This document shows positions 34,747 to 43,876 of a DNA stretch of 64,000 bases, piece by piece. The stretch spans positions 434,001 through 498,000 of the forward strand of contig NZ_JAHXBF010000002.1 in NCBI RefSeq assembly GCF_020103695.1. The letters are read 5' to 3'. The notes under the pieces were generated by a model, which saw only the letters and a program-made list of their open reading frames with translations, searched no databases and was not told the origin of the DNA. This DNA is from Hyalangium versicolor. GTDB taxonomy: Bacteria; Myxococcota; Myxococcia; Myxococcales; Myxococcaceae. The position numbers were made by a program, and so were the translations under genes. How positions within the stretch are numbered: position 1 is the stretch's first letter; every line of letters starts with the position of its first letter.

Positions 34747-36912
34747 ATGCCCAACTCCCACATCACCATGCCGCCCCGCGCTCGCAGCGAGCCCTCCTCT
34801 CGTGAGGTGGATGCCTTCTGCGTGCGCTATGCCCCGCGCTCCCCGGGCCATGCGGCAGTGAGGGATCTGTGCCGGCTGCTGTACGCCCTGCCCTCGGATG
34901 GGCTGGAGAACCGCTTCGCTTGGGTGGAGCGGCTCGTGGCATGGCTGAGAGAGCCGCGTCCCGCGCATAGGCTCGTCGAGGCCGATGAGCCTGAAGTTCC
35001 CCCCGCCACCAGCCGGCTGCTCCTGCTGCTCCGGGTGCTCGAGGGAGAGAGCGCCACGCGGCAGGCAGTGGCCCGATTGGTGGGACACGTCGCTTCCGAG
35101 GCCCGGGGGTTGAAGCTCTTCTCCCAAGTGGGGCTGCCAGGCCGACAAGGCTTCTTCTCCGAGCTGACGGACCGCGTGTTGCGGCACCTGCTCCCGGCCC
35201 CGCCGGACCCCGAGCGCCTCTCGGAGCTGCTGCTGCGCCTGTTCCCCGGTCCCGCCGAGCTGGCCTGGCTGGAGTCTCTCCCCGTGGCGCCCCTGGCGCG
35301 GCTGCTCGCCCTGGCGAGCGAGCCGCAGCACCCGCTGCCAGCACCCGCCGGATTGATGCGGGCCCACCTGGTGGACGCGCTCACCCTGGTGTCCGCCCAG
35401 GTGGCGGCGATGGGCCTGGCCGAGGATGTGCGCGACCGCAGCCCGGAGGTGGCCTTCCGCGCCTCGCCCTTCCTGAGACTTCGCCGCACCTGCGACAGCG
35501 TGCTCGCCCGAGATGCGGCGCCGGACACCTTGAAGGAGCTGAGCGCCTCGCTGACCGAGTGCCGACAGGTGGTTGCCATCGTCACCGGCCACGTGGAGCA
35601 GTTCGGCGTGAGCGTGGATCTGGTGTACCGCCTGGAACGCATCCGGCGGGGGCTGGACCGCATGGAGGCCATCGCGCGGGTGCTGGGCGCCGGCCGCGGC
35701 GAGGAGCGCTGCCGCGAGGGGCTGAGCCTCGTAGCGAACCTGCTGCGCCAGGCTTACTCGGACCGCTCCGTGCGAGAGCTGACGCGCAGCAACTTCCGGC
35801 TCCTGGCCCGGAAGATCATCGAGCGCACCGGCAACTCGGGAGAGCACTCCATCACCTCCACCCGGGCTGAGTTCCACGCCATGCTGCACTCGGCCGCGGG
35901 CGGCGGATTCCTCACGGCGTTCACCGCCGCGCTCGAGTTCCTTCTCGCGAAGCTCGCGCTGGCCCCGTTCTTCGCCGGCCTCTTCGCCGCGCTCAACTAC
36001 GCCAGCAGCTTCGTGCTGATGCAGTTGCTGGGCTTCACGCTGGCCACCAAGCAGCCGTCCATGATGGCGGCCACGCTGGCCCGGGCCATTGATGAAGGCC
36101 CTCGCGAACGCTTGGAGCGACTGGGGGAACTCATCCCTCGCATCACCCGCTCCCAGCTCGCGGCGACCGTAGGCAACCTGAGCTGTGTGCTGCCCACCGC
36201 AGTGGGACTGGCGCTCGCCTGGCAGCTCATCACCGGGCACGCGCTCCTCACGCCCGAGAAGGCTCGCGGCGTCGTGGAATCCCTCCATCCCTGGCGCAGC
36301 GCCACCCTGCTGTGGGCCACCTTCACCGGCGTGCTGCTTTGGGCCTCCAGCCTGGCGGCCGGCTGGCTGGAGAACTTCCTCACCTATCGCCGCATCCCAG
36401 AGGCCCTCGCACACCACCCGGGCCTGCGACGACTCGTCGGAGAGGCTCGCGCGCAGCGGCTGGCGGACGCCGTGCTCCGTCACTCCGCTGGCTTCGGTGG
36501 GAGCGTGATGCTGGGCGTCCTGCTGGCCATCGCTCCGGGCGTCGGCGGCTTCTTTGGCGTGCCCCTGGACGTGCGCCATGTGACGCTCTCGTTTGGCTCG
36601 CTGGCCTTCGCGGGGTGCGCGCTGGGCCCCGAGGCGGTGACGCACCCGGACTTCCTCGCCGCCCTGCTGGGAGTACTGGCCAGCGGCGCGCTCAACTTCG
36701 GCGTCTCCTTCGCGCTGGCCCTGTTCGTCGCCCTCCGCGCCCGGGATGTCTCGCTGAGCCACGGCCTGAGGCTGGGCCTCGCCCTCGCCGTGCGCTTCCT
36801 GCGCCAGCCCCGCTCCTTCCTGCTGCCTCCTCCCGAGCCGCTCTCCCCCACCCCTACCGAGGATCCCGAGGCTTCCGCCGGAGCGCCTGCCCCCGGTCCT
36901 CCCAGCCTCTGA
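34747..36912 (+). CDS. Membrane protein of the SpecificRecomb family (PF10136, 'Gcr')
   Basis: A 721-aa protein with a helical soluble N-terminal half and a polytopic C-terminal half. The family hallmark is RKIIERTGNSGEHSITSTRA, then MLHSAAGGGFLTAFTA, NYASSFVLMQLLGFTLATKQ and several later membrane segments. The family name 'site-specific recombinase' derives from an old gonococcal claim; no tyrosine or serine recombinase motif exists here and the protein is clearly a membrane protein, so I do not endorse that function. Role unknown. A Pro-rich tail ends the protein. Confidence 0.88.
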   Translation: MPNSHITMPPRARSEPSSREVDAFCVRYAPRSPGHAAVRDLCRLLYALPSDGLENRFAWVERLVAWLREPRPAHRLVEADEPEVPPATSRLLLLLRVLEGESATRQAVARLVGHVASEARGLKLFSQVGLPGRQGFFSELTDRVLRHLLPAPPDPERLSELLLRLFPGPAELAWLESLPVAPLARLLALASEPQHPLPAPAGLMRAHLVDALTLVSAQVAAMGLAEDVRDRSPEVAFRASPFLRLRRTCDSVLARDAAPDTLKELSASLTECRQVVAIVTGHVEQFGVSVDLVYRLERIRRGLDRMEAIARVLGAGRGEERCREGLSLVANLLRQAYSDRSVRELTRSNFRLLARKIIERTGNSGEHSITSTRAEFHAMLHSAAGGGFLTAFTAALEFLLAKLALAPFFAGLFAALNYASSFVLMQLLGFTLATKQPSMMAATLARAIDEGPRERLERLGELIPRITRSQLAATVGNLSCVLPTAVGLALAWQLITGHALLTPEKARGVVESLHPWRSATLLWATFTGVLLWASSLAAGWLENFLTYRRIPEALAHHPGLRRLVGEARAQRLADAVLRHSAGFGGSVMLGVLLAIAPGVGGFFGVPLDVRHVTLSFGSLAFAGCALGPEAVTHPDFLAALLGVLASGALNFGVSFALALFVALRARDVSLSHGLRLGLALAVRFLRQPRSFLLPPPEPLSPTPTEDPEASAGAPAPGPPSL

Positions 36913-36929
36913 GATAAGGGCTCGTACCT

Positions 36930-36956
36930 ATTCCCCATCGCCTGGGAATGGGGGGT
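36930..36956 (+). terminator. Hairpin after the PF10136 gene
   Basis: ATTCCCCAT (36930-36938) pairs with ATGGGGGGT (36948-36956) with two G-U pairs and a nine-base loop, 18 bases after the stop. Confidence 0.35.
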
Positions 36957-37030
36957 GGCCGGTGGCACAGCGGGCTGGCACCCATCCGCTGCTTCCGGGC
37001 AGGCCCATTTGCCGGTAGGGTCGCGCGCAC

Positions 37031-39640
37031 ATGAGCGCCTCGTCACACCCGCCGAACCGCTTTGCTCTCGCCTACGCCGAACTCATGGTCCGTAGGCCGG
37101 GGCTGATCCTCCTCGTCATCCTCGCGCTGCTCGGCGTCTCCGCCTACGGCACTTCGAAGCTGACCATCAACTCGAACCAGCTCGACCTCATCTCTCAAGA
37201 GCTCCCCGAGGTGAAGGAGGTCAAACGCATCATCGACATGGTCGGTGGCAGCGGCTACTTCATGCTCGCGCTGCGCTCCTCGGACGAGGCCACCCTCAAG
37301 CGCGTCTCGGATGACATCGCCGTGCGGCTCCAGGCGGACAAGGAGAACGTCCGCTTCATCACCTACAAGCTGCCCGTCGAGTTCATGCAGCAGAACATGG
37401 CCCTCTTCATCAAGACGGAGGACCTGGCCGAGGGCAAGTCGCGCATCATGGCCTACTTGAAGGACCAGCTGCGCCGCAACAACCCCTTCTTCATCGAGCT
37501 GAAGAAGACCGAACCCGTGAAGCTCGACCTGCAGGACCTCGTCCAGAAGTACTCCAGCGTCGGCAAGAAGAGCATCGTCGACGACTACTACATCTCGCCC
37601 GATCGCAAGATGATGATGATCCTCATCAAGCCGATGTGGGACACCAACGAGATCGGCAAGACGAAGGCGTACGTCGAGAAGCTCTCCCACGATCTGGCCG
37701 AGTACTCGAAGACGAACCCCCAGGGCGTACAGATGGTCGAGGACTACGAGTTGATGGGCGACGCGAAGACGGTCGCCTACGGCTACACGGGCTCGTACAA
37801 GACGGCGGTGGATGACTCGTACGCCATCGAGGAGTCGCTCAAGCCGGTGGCCATCATCGCCTTCCTGGCCATCCTCGGCATCACCATCGCCTTCTTCCGC
37901 AAGTGGGCCCCCACCGTCATCGTCGTGAGCGGCATGGTGATCGGCACCATCATCACCATGGGCTTCACCTACGCCACCGTGGGTGAGCTCAACATGATCA
38001 CCAGCATCCTCGGCGGAATCCTGATGGGGTTCGGCATCGACTTCGGCATCCACTTCGTCTTCCGCACGAGGCTGGAGCTGGGCTCCGGCAAGCCGTACGA
38101 CATCGCCATCCGGGACGCCATCATCAACGCGGGCAGGCCCGCCATGGTGTCCGCGGTGGTGACGAGCGGCTCGTTCTTCGTGCTCATGGTCAGCGAGTTC
38201 CGCGGCTTCAGCCAGTTCGGCTTCCTGGCCGGCTGCGGCACGCTCATCCTCGGCCTCACCCTGTTCTCATGGAGCCCCGCGCTGCTGGCGCTCATCGGGC
38301 GCGCCAATCCCGCCCTGCCCCAGAAGCTCATCGGCGTGATGAAGCCGCCGGCCACCAACAACGCCTCGGGCAAGGAGATCCGCTTCCCCCGCCCCGGCCT
38401 GCTGCTGGGCATCAGCACCGTCATCGTCGCCATCGTGTGCGCGTGCGCCATCCCCTGGAGCAACCAGGAGGTGTCCGCCAGCAAGGAGCTGCCCCTCCAC
38501 GAGCGCGTTCAGCACGGCGTGCGCTTCAACTACAACACCCGCGCGCTGATGCCGGCCAACCAGCCCTCCGTCCACCTCCAGGACGAGATCAGCCAGCGCT
38601 TCCAGATCTCCAGCGATCCCATCGCCGTCTACACGAAGACGCTCGAGGAGGCGAAGGAGGTCTATGAAGAGCTCACCCTGCACAAGGAGAAGTACCCCGC
38701 CATCGACCAGGTGGTGAGCGTCTACACCTTCGTCCCGCCGCCGGAGACGGCCCAGGCCAACGCGAAGATCCTCCAGGAGTGGCAGGAGGAGCTGAAGGAC
38801 ATCGACGTCGCCGCCCTGCCGCCCGAGATGCAGGACAAGGCCGCCATCTTCAAGAAGATGCTCGAGGCGCGGCCCTTCGATGTGAACGGCGTGCCGGACA
38901 TCTACGCCACGCAGTTCCGCCACCTGCCCACCACCAAGGTGGAGAACCACGGCTACCTCACCTTCATCTACCCGAGCGTGGACCTCTGGGACGGCAAGCT
39001 CATGCTCCAGTTCGCCGACCAGACCGGCGTCATCAAGACGGCCTCCGGCCACGAGTACCGCTCGGCCGGCGCCGCCCAGCTCTACGCCCGGCTGGCGCGC
39101 ATCGTCCTCAAGGATGGCCAGCTCACCGTCATCCTCGTGGCGCTGTGGATCCTCGTCATGCACTTCGCGGACTTCCGCAGCGTGCCGCTGGCGCTCGCGT
39201 CCGTGATTCCGCTCACCGTGGGCCTGGCGATGATGCTGGGGTTCATGTCCATCTTCGAGCTGCGACTGAACTTCATGAACATCATCATCTTGCCCATCCT
39301 CCTGGGCTTCGGAGTCAGTCACGGCCTCTACCTGCTCCACCGCTTCCTCGAGGGCACCTCGCCCGTGGTGGCGCTGCGCAGCGTGGGCGCCGCGGTGGCC
39401 TCCTCCACGCTCACCGCCGTGTCCGGCTTCGCCTCGCTGCTGGCCGCCAGCCACAACGGCCTGCGCTCCATGGGCCTGGTGGCGTGCATCGGCCTCATCA
39501 CCACGCTGGTGGTGTCCTTCACCGTGCTCGCCGCGGTGATGCAGCTCATGCACGACCGGCGCGTGCGCAAGAGCGGGCAGCAGCCTCCCTCGGACTCCGC
39601 GGCCCCTGGGGCCCCGGGCTCCGAGACGCGCGCGGCCTAG
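37031..39640 (+). CDS. RND exporter of the HAE3/MMPL type
   Basis: An 869-aa inner-membrane transporter. An N-terminal helix (PGLILLVILALLGVSAYG) is followed by a periplasmic loop, a first bundle of five or six helices (IIAFLAILGITIAFF onward), a second large loop and a second bundle beginning near TVILVALWILVMHFADF. This symmetric 1+5/1+5 layout and the absence of the long hydrophilic loops of HAE1 pumps mark the HAE3 family, which exports lipids or hopanoid-like compounds in some bacteria. No membrane-fusion or TolC gene is adjacent. A lipoprotein gene follows after a hairpin. Confidence 0.93.
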   Translation: MSASSHPPNRFALAYAELMVRRPGLILLVILALLGVSAYGTSKLTINSNQLDLISQELPEVKEVKRIIDMVGGSGYFMLALRSSDEATLKRVSDDIAVRLQADKENVRFITYKLPVEFMQQNMALFIKTEDLAEGKSRIMAYLKDQLRRNNPFFIELKKTEPVKLDLQDLVQKYSSVGKKSIVDDYYISPDRKMMMILIKPMWDTNEIGKTKAYVEKLSHDLAEYSKTNPQGVQMVEDYELMGDAKTVAYGYTGSYKTAVDDSYAIEESLKPVAIIAFLAILGITIAFFRKWAPTVIVVSGMVIGTIITMGFTYATVGELNMITSILGGILMGFGIDFGIHFVFRTRLELGSGKPYDIAIRDAIINAGRPAMVSAVVTSGSFFVLMVSEFRGFSQFGFLAGCGTLILGLTLFSWSPALLALIGRANPALPQKLIGVMKPPATNNASGKEIRFPRPGLLLGISTVIVAIVCACAIPWSNQEVSASKELPLHERVQHGVRFNYNTRALMPANQPSVHLQDEISQRFQISSDPIAVYTKTLEEAKEVYEELTLHKEKYPAIDQVVSVYTFVPPPETAQANAKILQEWQEELKDIDVAALPPEMQDKAAIFKKMLEARPFDVNGVPDIYATQFRHLPTTKVENHGYLTFIYPSVDLWDGKLMLQFADQTGVIKTASGHEYRSAGAAQLYARLARIVLKDGQLTVILVALWILVMHFADFRSVPLALASVIPLTVGLAMMLGFMSIFELRLNFMNIIILPILLGFGVSHGLYLLHRFLEGTSPVVALRSVGAAVASSTLTAVSGFASLLAASHNGLRSMGLVACIGLITTLVVSFTVLAAVMQLMHDRRVRKSGQQPPSDSAAPGAPGSETRAA

Positions 39641-39642
39641 GC

Positions 39643-39661
39643 GGCTCCAGGTCCTGGAGCC
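39643..39661 (+). terminator. Hairpin after the HAE3 gene
   Basis: GGCTCCA and TGGAGCC form a perfect seven-base-pair stem with loop GGTCC, three bases after the stop. It may attenuate transcription into the next gene. Confidence 0.45.
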
Positions 39662-39719
39662 CGCAGCATCGGTTTTGAATGGAGGCCCCTCCACGCGAGG
39701 GGCCCGGGAGAGGGAGACG

Positions 39720-40319
39720 ATGATGACGAAGCGACTCGCGCTCGCGATGGTCCTGGCCGGCCTCACCGCCTGCGCCACGGTGAAGAACAGCTTCACCCGC
39801 CCCGACTACGAGCAGGTGGACCGGCACCGCTTGAAGAGGTTGGTGGTGGTGACGCAGCCGCTGCCGGACGGCAAGCAGGCCCTGGGCGACCTGTGGAGCC
39901 TCATCGCCCGCGAGTACGTCTACCAGAACCGCAACTACATCGTGAAGGACAACGTCGCCCAGGCCGAGCCCTCCACCAACGACTCGCTCAAGGCGCTGTG
40001 CACCGAGGGCGTCGAGGGCGTGCTGCTCCTGGCCCCCCAGCTGAAGGCGACACAGGATGGCGCCGACGTCGCCGTGAACGCACGGCTCATGCGCTGCGCG
40101 GACGGCGAGGACACCTGGAGAGCCGAGGCCGCGGGCAGCTGGGGCTCGCACGACGACAAGTTCAGCGCGCGCATCGAGCGCTACGTGAAGAAGCTCGGGC
40201 CCGAAGTGGAGCCCTTCGTGGTCCCCTCCTACAAGCTGCTCAAGGCCACGCTGGACACCCTGCCCGACCCGCAGCTCACCAGCGAGGAGGAGGACGAGAA
40301 GATCGAGATGGGGGAATAG
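39720..40319 (+). CDS. MXAN_6521/LA_1396-family lipoprotein
   Basis: A 199-aa envelope lipoprotein: signal MMTKRLALAMVLAGLTAC with the lipobox Cys, then KNSFTRPDYEQVDRHRLKRL and VVTQPLPDGKQALGDLWSLI. The C-terminus is acidic (EEEDEKIEMGE). Function unknown; the family is found in myxobacteria and Leptospira. ATG 39720 was chosen because GGGAGA lies seven bases upstream and the signal peptide begins there. It is downstream of the HAE3 exporter, six bases before the MgtC-like gene. Confidence 0.87.
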   Translation: MMTKRLALAMVLAGLTACATVKNSFTRPDYEQVDRHRLKRLVVVTQPLPDGKQALGDLWSLIAREYVYQNRNYIVKDNVAQAEPSTNDSLKALCTEGVEGVLLLAPQLKATQDGADVAVNARLMRCADGEDTWRAEAAGSWGSHDDKFSARIERYVKKLGPEVEPFVVPSYKLLKATLDTLPDPQLTSEEEDEKIEMGE

Positions 40320-40325
40320 CCACCC

Positions 40326-40832
40326 ATGGATGAGCGCACCATCATCGTGCGCCTGGCATTCGCCCTGCTCCTGGGCGGACTGCTCGGGCTGGAGCGGGAA
40401 CTGCGCGGGCAGTCCGCCGGGCTGCGCACCCACCTCATCGTCAGCCTCGGGGCTTGCCTCTTCACCCTGGTGAGCGTCGCCACCGGGGAGAACCTCTCTA
40501 GCTCCGAGCCCTCGGGAGTGCGCGCGGACATCACCCGCATCGCCAGCCAGATCGTCGTCGGCATTGGCTTCCTGGGCGGCGGCGCCATCCTCCGCCACGG
40601 CACCTCCGTGCAAGGCCTCACCACCGCCGCCAACCTGTGGCTCACCGCTTCCGTGGGCCTGGCGGCGGGCATCGGGTTCTTCCTCGGCGCCTCTGTCACC
40701 GTCGCCCTGGCACTCCTGGTGCTCGTCGGACTGCGCCCCGTGGAGAAGCTGCTCGAGCGCTTCCGCAAGCACCGTGGCATCGAATCCGAGAGCCCCCACG
40801 ACTCCGACGAGCCCCCACCACCCAAGCCCTGA
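40326..40832 (+). CDS. MgtC/SapB-family membrane protein
   Basis: A 168-aa protein with four membrane helices. The family signature is RLAFALLLGGLLGLERELRG and RTHLIVSLGACLFTLVS, followed by VVGIGFLGGGAILRHG and GLTTAANLW. In pathogens MgtC modulates the F-type ATPase and magnesium stress; here only the membrane domain is present, without the C-terminal ACT-like domain. It begins six bases after the preceding lipoprotein gene. Confidence 0.93.
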   Translation: MDERTIIVRLAFALLLGGLLGLERELRGQSAGLRTHLIVSLGACLFTLVSVATGENLSSSEPSGVRADITRIASQIVVGIGFLGGGAILRHGTSVQGLTTAANLWLTASVGLAAGIGFFLGASVTVALALLVLVGLRPVEKLLERFRKHRGIESESPHDSDEPPPPKP

Positions 40833-40909
40833 GCACCGCCTCCTTCCAAGGAGTGGATCCGGTTTCGCTGCTCTTGCGCACTAGGCTGGTTTGCGCCGCA
40901 AACCGGTCG

Positions 40910-40938
40910 TTGACGCTGAAATCCAATCCCGTTAGTCT
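40910..40938 (+). promoter_or_regulatory. Candidate promoter of the membrane protein/winged-helix unit
   Basis: TTGACG (40910-40915), a 17-base spacer and TAGTCT (40933-40938), 48 bases before the start at 40987. The -35 is good, the -10 matches three of six. Confidence 0.45.
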
Positions 40939-40986
40939 GATGACGTTGTCGGGGGAAGAGCATCTCGAGCGCGGAGGGGCCCCTGT

Positions 40987-41661
40987 ATGTCCGAGCTGCG
41001 ACGAATCCAATTCGTGACGAGGTTCTTCCCGTACCTGCAGGGGCTGAGGCTGTTGCCGATCGGATTGGGGATGTTGGTGCTGGCGGCGTGGGCGGCCTGG
41101 CGCGGTTCCCCCGGAGCGGTGACGCTGCTGCGCCCGGACCGTCTTCCCGTGCTGGTGCTGGCAGGGCTTCCCGTGCTGGGCCTCTACGCGCTGCTCGGCA
41201 TCTACTACCGGCAGACCTACGGCATGGTCCGCCAGCCCTGGACGACTCGCCGCCGGGTGCTGCGCGCCATGCTCACCGTTTCCATCATGGGCATGGTGAT
41301 GGGCATCCTCGAGCGCAGTGGCCCGAGCGCTCCAGCCCCCACCGCCTTCTTCCTGGGCCTGCTGGGGCTGAGCTTCACGTGGTGCTGGATCCGCAGCAGC
41401 TATCAGGCGCACCACTACTTCGTGACCGGAGTGGCCGTGATGATGTTCGCCACCGCCCACGCGCTGGGCTACCCGCCCGTGGGTGCGCTGCTCCAGACGC
41501 TTCCTTTCACCTCGGACGCGCACTGCCCCGAGGTGACGCTGTTCAGCACGTGGGGCCTGGCCCTGGTCGTGCTGGGTTTGCTGGACCACCGCATGCTGGT
41601 CCAGATCATGCGTCCCATCCCGGAATCGGAGCCGGGCGCGACGCCAGGAGTGATGGGATGA
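40987..41661 (+). CDS. Polytopic membrane protein of unknown function
   Basis: A 224-aa inner-membrane protein with five or six hydrophobic segments: LLPIGLGMLVLAAWAAW, LPVLVLAGLPVLGLYALLG, a Met-rich helix (MLTVSIMGMVMGIL), AFFLGLLGLSFTWCW, and LALVVLGLLDHRML. No transport or enzyme motif was recognised. Its stop overlaps the start of a winged-helix regulator as ATGA, so the two are co-translated and probably act together. Confidence 0.85.
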   Translation: MSELRRIQFVTRFFPYLQGLRLLPIGLGMLVLAAWAAWRGSPGAVTLLRPDRLPVLVLAGLPVLGLYALLGIYYRQTYGMVRQPWTTRRRVLRAMLTVSIMGMVMGILERSGPSAPAPTAFFLGLLGLSFTWCWIRSSYQAHHYFVTGVAVMMFATAHALGYPPVGALLQTLPFTSDAHCPEVTLFSTWGLALVVLGLLDHRMLVQIMRPIPESEPGATPGVMG

Positions 41662-41990
41662 AGGCGCCATTCGAAGAGCTCGCCACGCTGGACCGGCTCG
41701 TCCATGAGCCCGCGCGGCTGTCCATCCTCACCGCCCTGGCCTCCTGCGAGAGCGCGGACTTCCTTTATCTGCAGCGGCTCACCGGCCTCTCCAAAGGCAA
41801 CCTCTCCAGCCATCTGTCCAAGCTGGAGGAGGCCGGGCTGCTGGTGGTGACCAAGCAGTTCAAGGGCAAGACGCCCAACACGCAGCTCGCCATCAGCGAG
41901 CAGGGGCGCCGTGCCATCGAGCAGCATTGGGAGCAGCTCGACCGGCTCCGCAGCAGCACGCGGCAGTGGGAGCCGGAAGGCGTCGAGTAG
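41658..41990 (+). CDS. Winged-helix transcriptional regulator (HTH_27/PF13601 type)
   Basis: A 110-aa cytoplasmic DNA-binding protein. Motifs: LVHEPARLSILTALASCESA, then the recognition-helix region LQRLTGLSKGNLSSHLSKLE and the wing LLVVTKQFKGKTPNTQLAIS. This is the short stand-alone winged-helix family related to ArsR/MarR. There are no Cys or His metal ligands. It overlaps the membrane-protein gene by four bases, and an ABC ATPase gene follows 127 bases later. Confidence 0.92.
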   Translation: MKAPFEELATLDRLVHEPARLSILTALASCESADFLYLQRLTGLSKGNLSSHLSKLEEAGLLVVTKQFKGKTPNTQLAISEQGRRAIEQHWEQLDRLRSSTRQWEPEGVE

Positions 41991-42117
41991 CACCCATCCG
42001 CGCCAGACGGCCCCTGGCGCACGGAATATCTCAGAGTCTCTCCGTCCCCCGAGCAGCGGGGGGCCGGCACGGGGCCGCCCTGCCCGTGGAAGCTCTGCTG
42101 CGAGGGGGTAGGTCATC

Positions 42118-42843
42118 ATGATCGAAGCACTGCATCTGTCGAAGAACTGCCAGGGGAGCACCTCCATCCGGGACGTGACGTTCAGCGTCTCGCCGGGAGA
42201 GGTGGTGGGAATCCTCGGGCCTCAAGGCGCTGGGAAGACGACGCTCTTGCGCATGCTCGCGGGCATCGTCGTGCCTTCGTCGGGTGAAGGCATCGTCGCG
42301 GGCGTGAGCACCTCGGTGGATCCGTTCCGCATCAAGAACCGGGTCGGCTACGTGGCCGGGGACGCCACGCTGCCGTCGCAGCCCACCGCGCGAGAGCTGC
42401 TCTGGCAGCGGGGGCACCTGCAGGGCATTCCGTCCGCGGAGCTGGAGTCGCGCGTGGAGGCGCTCATCACGGCCTTCGAGCTGGAGAAGCACGCGGACCA
42501 GCCCGTGGCGACGCTGTCCGCCGAGCTGCGGCAGCGCTTCAACCTGGCGCGCTCGCTGCTGCATGATCCGCCGGCGCTCATCCTGGACGAGCCCACGCAC
42601 GCGCTGGACATGATGAGCGGCCACTTCGTGCTGATGGCCATCCGCGCCGCGCGCGATGCGGGCAAGGCCGTGCTGCTGGCCACGCGCTCGCTGAGCGACG
42701 CCGAGTACCTGTGCGACCGGGTCCTGCTGATGAACCAGGGCCAGGTGGTGGACCAGGGCACGCTCTCCGAGGTGTGCGCCCACACCGGAGCGCGCACCTT
42801 CGCCGAGGCAGTGCTCCGGCAGTTCCAGCTGCGCTCGGCCTGA
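42118..42843 (+). CDS. ABC transporter ATP-binding protein, orphan, with a degenerate signature
   Basis: A 241-aa nucleotide-binding subunit of NatA/CcmA type. Walker A GPQGAGKTT, Walker B ALILDEPTHAL and the switch region (VLLATRSL, with Arg where His is usual) are readable. The signature motif is LSAELRQRFNLARSL rather than LSGGQ, and the H-loop His appears to be replaced, so ATP turnover may be unusual. No permease gene adjoins; the nearest membrane protein is the 224-aa protein 450 bases upstream. ATG 42118. Confidence 0.9.
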   Translation: MIEALHLSKNCQGSTSIRDVTFSVSPGEVVGILGPQGAGKTTLLRMLAGIVVPSSGEGIVAGVSTSVDPFRIKNRVGYVAGDATLPSQPTARELLWQRGHLQGIPSAELESRVEALITAFELEKHADQPVATLSAELRQRFNLARSLLHDPPALILDEPTHALDMMSGHFVLMAIRAARDAGKAVLLATRSLSDAEYLCDRVLLMNQGQVVDQGTLSEVCAHTGARTFAEAVLRQFQLRSA

Positions 42844-42853
42844 GCCAGCCCGC

Positions 42854-42890
42854 GAGCGCGGCTGCGGTCACCCTCTCCCCGGCCGCGCTC
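42854..42890 (+). terminator. Possible terminator after the ABC ATPase gene
   Basis: GAGCGCGG (42854-42861) pairs perfectly with CCGCGCTC (42883-42890) across 21 bases, starting 11 bases after the stop. Confidence 0.35.
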
Positions 42891-42976
42891 CGGGCCGGCC
42901 TGTCCCCCTTGGACGGGCTGCCGCTGGCGGACCGCGACAACTCACCACAGGGGCCCGGTGAGGTGCCGTCTGTACA

Positions 42977-43876
42977 GTGCGCCCCGCCATGTGGAAGTCC
43001 TGTGCCGCGCTCATTGCGGCAGCGTTTGCCCTGTGTCCCCAGCTCGCCCTGGCCTGTGCCACGTGCGCCTGTGGAGACCCCACGCTCACTTCCATGGGCA
43101 CGGAGCAGCCCTTTGGCGGGCGCCTGCGCTTCGCGACCACCCTGCGTGCCTGGGGGCAAACTGAGGGAGAGCCCTCGGTGGATGCCGTGTCCCTGCGCGA
43201 GCTGCGAATGGATGTGTCCACGGCCTACGCGCCTTTCTCCTGGCTCATGCTCTCCGCCGCGCTGCCCCTGCAGGCCCGGGGGGTGAAGGACGTCAGCCTC
43301 ACGCGTGAGCAGTCCTGGGGGCCTGGAGACCTGGAACTCAGTGCCAAGGTGTACGTCTTCCGGGACCGGGACTTCTCACCGGACCACCTGCTCGGCGTGC
43401 TCGTGGGGACCCGGCTGCCCACCTCGCTCACCTTGAAGGACGCGGAGGGCTCGCCGCTGTCCATCGATGCCCAGCTCGGCACCGGCTCGGTGGATCCCTT
43501 CCTCGGGCTCTCCTACACGGCGTTTCGCGGGGAGTGGTCCTTCATCGCGAGCACGACGGGCTATCTGCCGACGCGTGGGCGCCTGGGCTTCCGCGCCGGA
43601 GCCTCGCTGCGCGGAACGCTGGCCGCCCAGTACCAGCCGAGCCCCCGGTGGGCCTTGCACCTGGCGGCGGACACGAGACTCGAGGGCCACAGCAACACCC
43701 TGGGCGTGAGCGATCCCTCCGGGAGTGGTTTCATCGGATTCCTGTCTCCGGACGTGCTCTTCAGCCCGACCACCGACACCGTCGTGCAGCTGGGCGTGCG
43801 CGTGCCCGTGCTCAACCTCCTGAAGAACACCCGGCAGTCGCCCATCCTCCAGGCCGCCGTGGCGTACGATCTATGA
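42977..43876 (+). CDS. Outer-membrane beta-barrel-like protein of the MbnP/MbnH island
   Basis: A 299-aa exported protein. The signal peptide ends near LALA and is followed at once by CATCACGDPTLTSMGTEQPF, a double CxxC-type Cys motif that looks like a metal site. The remainder alternates short amphipathic strands (LRFATTLRAWGQ, LMLSAALPLQARG, LLGVLVGTRLPTSL, WALHLAADTRL) and ends in a hydrophobic strand with the aliphatic/aromatic C-terminus AVAYDL, as in outer-membrane barrels. GTG 42977 opens the frame, with ATG 42989 as alternative. The next gene overlaps its stop by four bases. Confidence 0.8.
   Translation: MRPAMWKSCAALIAAAFALCPQLALACATCACGDPTLTSMGTEQPFGGRLRFATTLRAWGQTEGEPSVDAVSLRELRMDVSTAYAPFSWLMLSAALPLQARGVKDVSLTREQSWGPGDLELSAKVYVFRDRDFSPDHLLGVLVGTRLPTSLTLKDAEGSPLSIDAQLGTGSVDPFLGLSYTAFRGEWSFIASTTGYLPTRGRLGFRAGASLRGTLAAQYQPSPRWALHLAADTRLEGHSNTLGVSDPSGSGFIGFLSPDVLFSPTTDTVVQLGVRVPVLNLLKNTRQSPILQAAVAYDL

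Noticed and set aside
34642..36762. A 706-codon minus-strand open frame
   Set aside because: Shadow of the PF10136 membrane protein; low-complexity Gln/Gly/Arg composition and no domain.
36965..36995. A sigma-54 promoter (TGGCAC with a downstream GC) before the HAE3 gene
   Set aside because: The GG and GC elements are one base off the required spacing.
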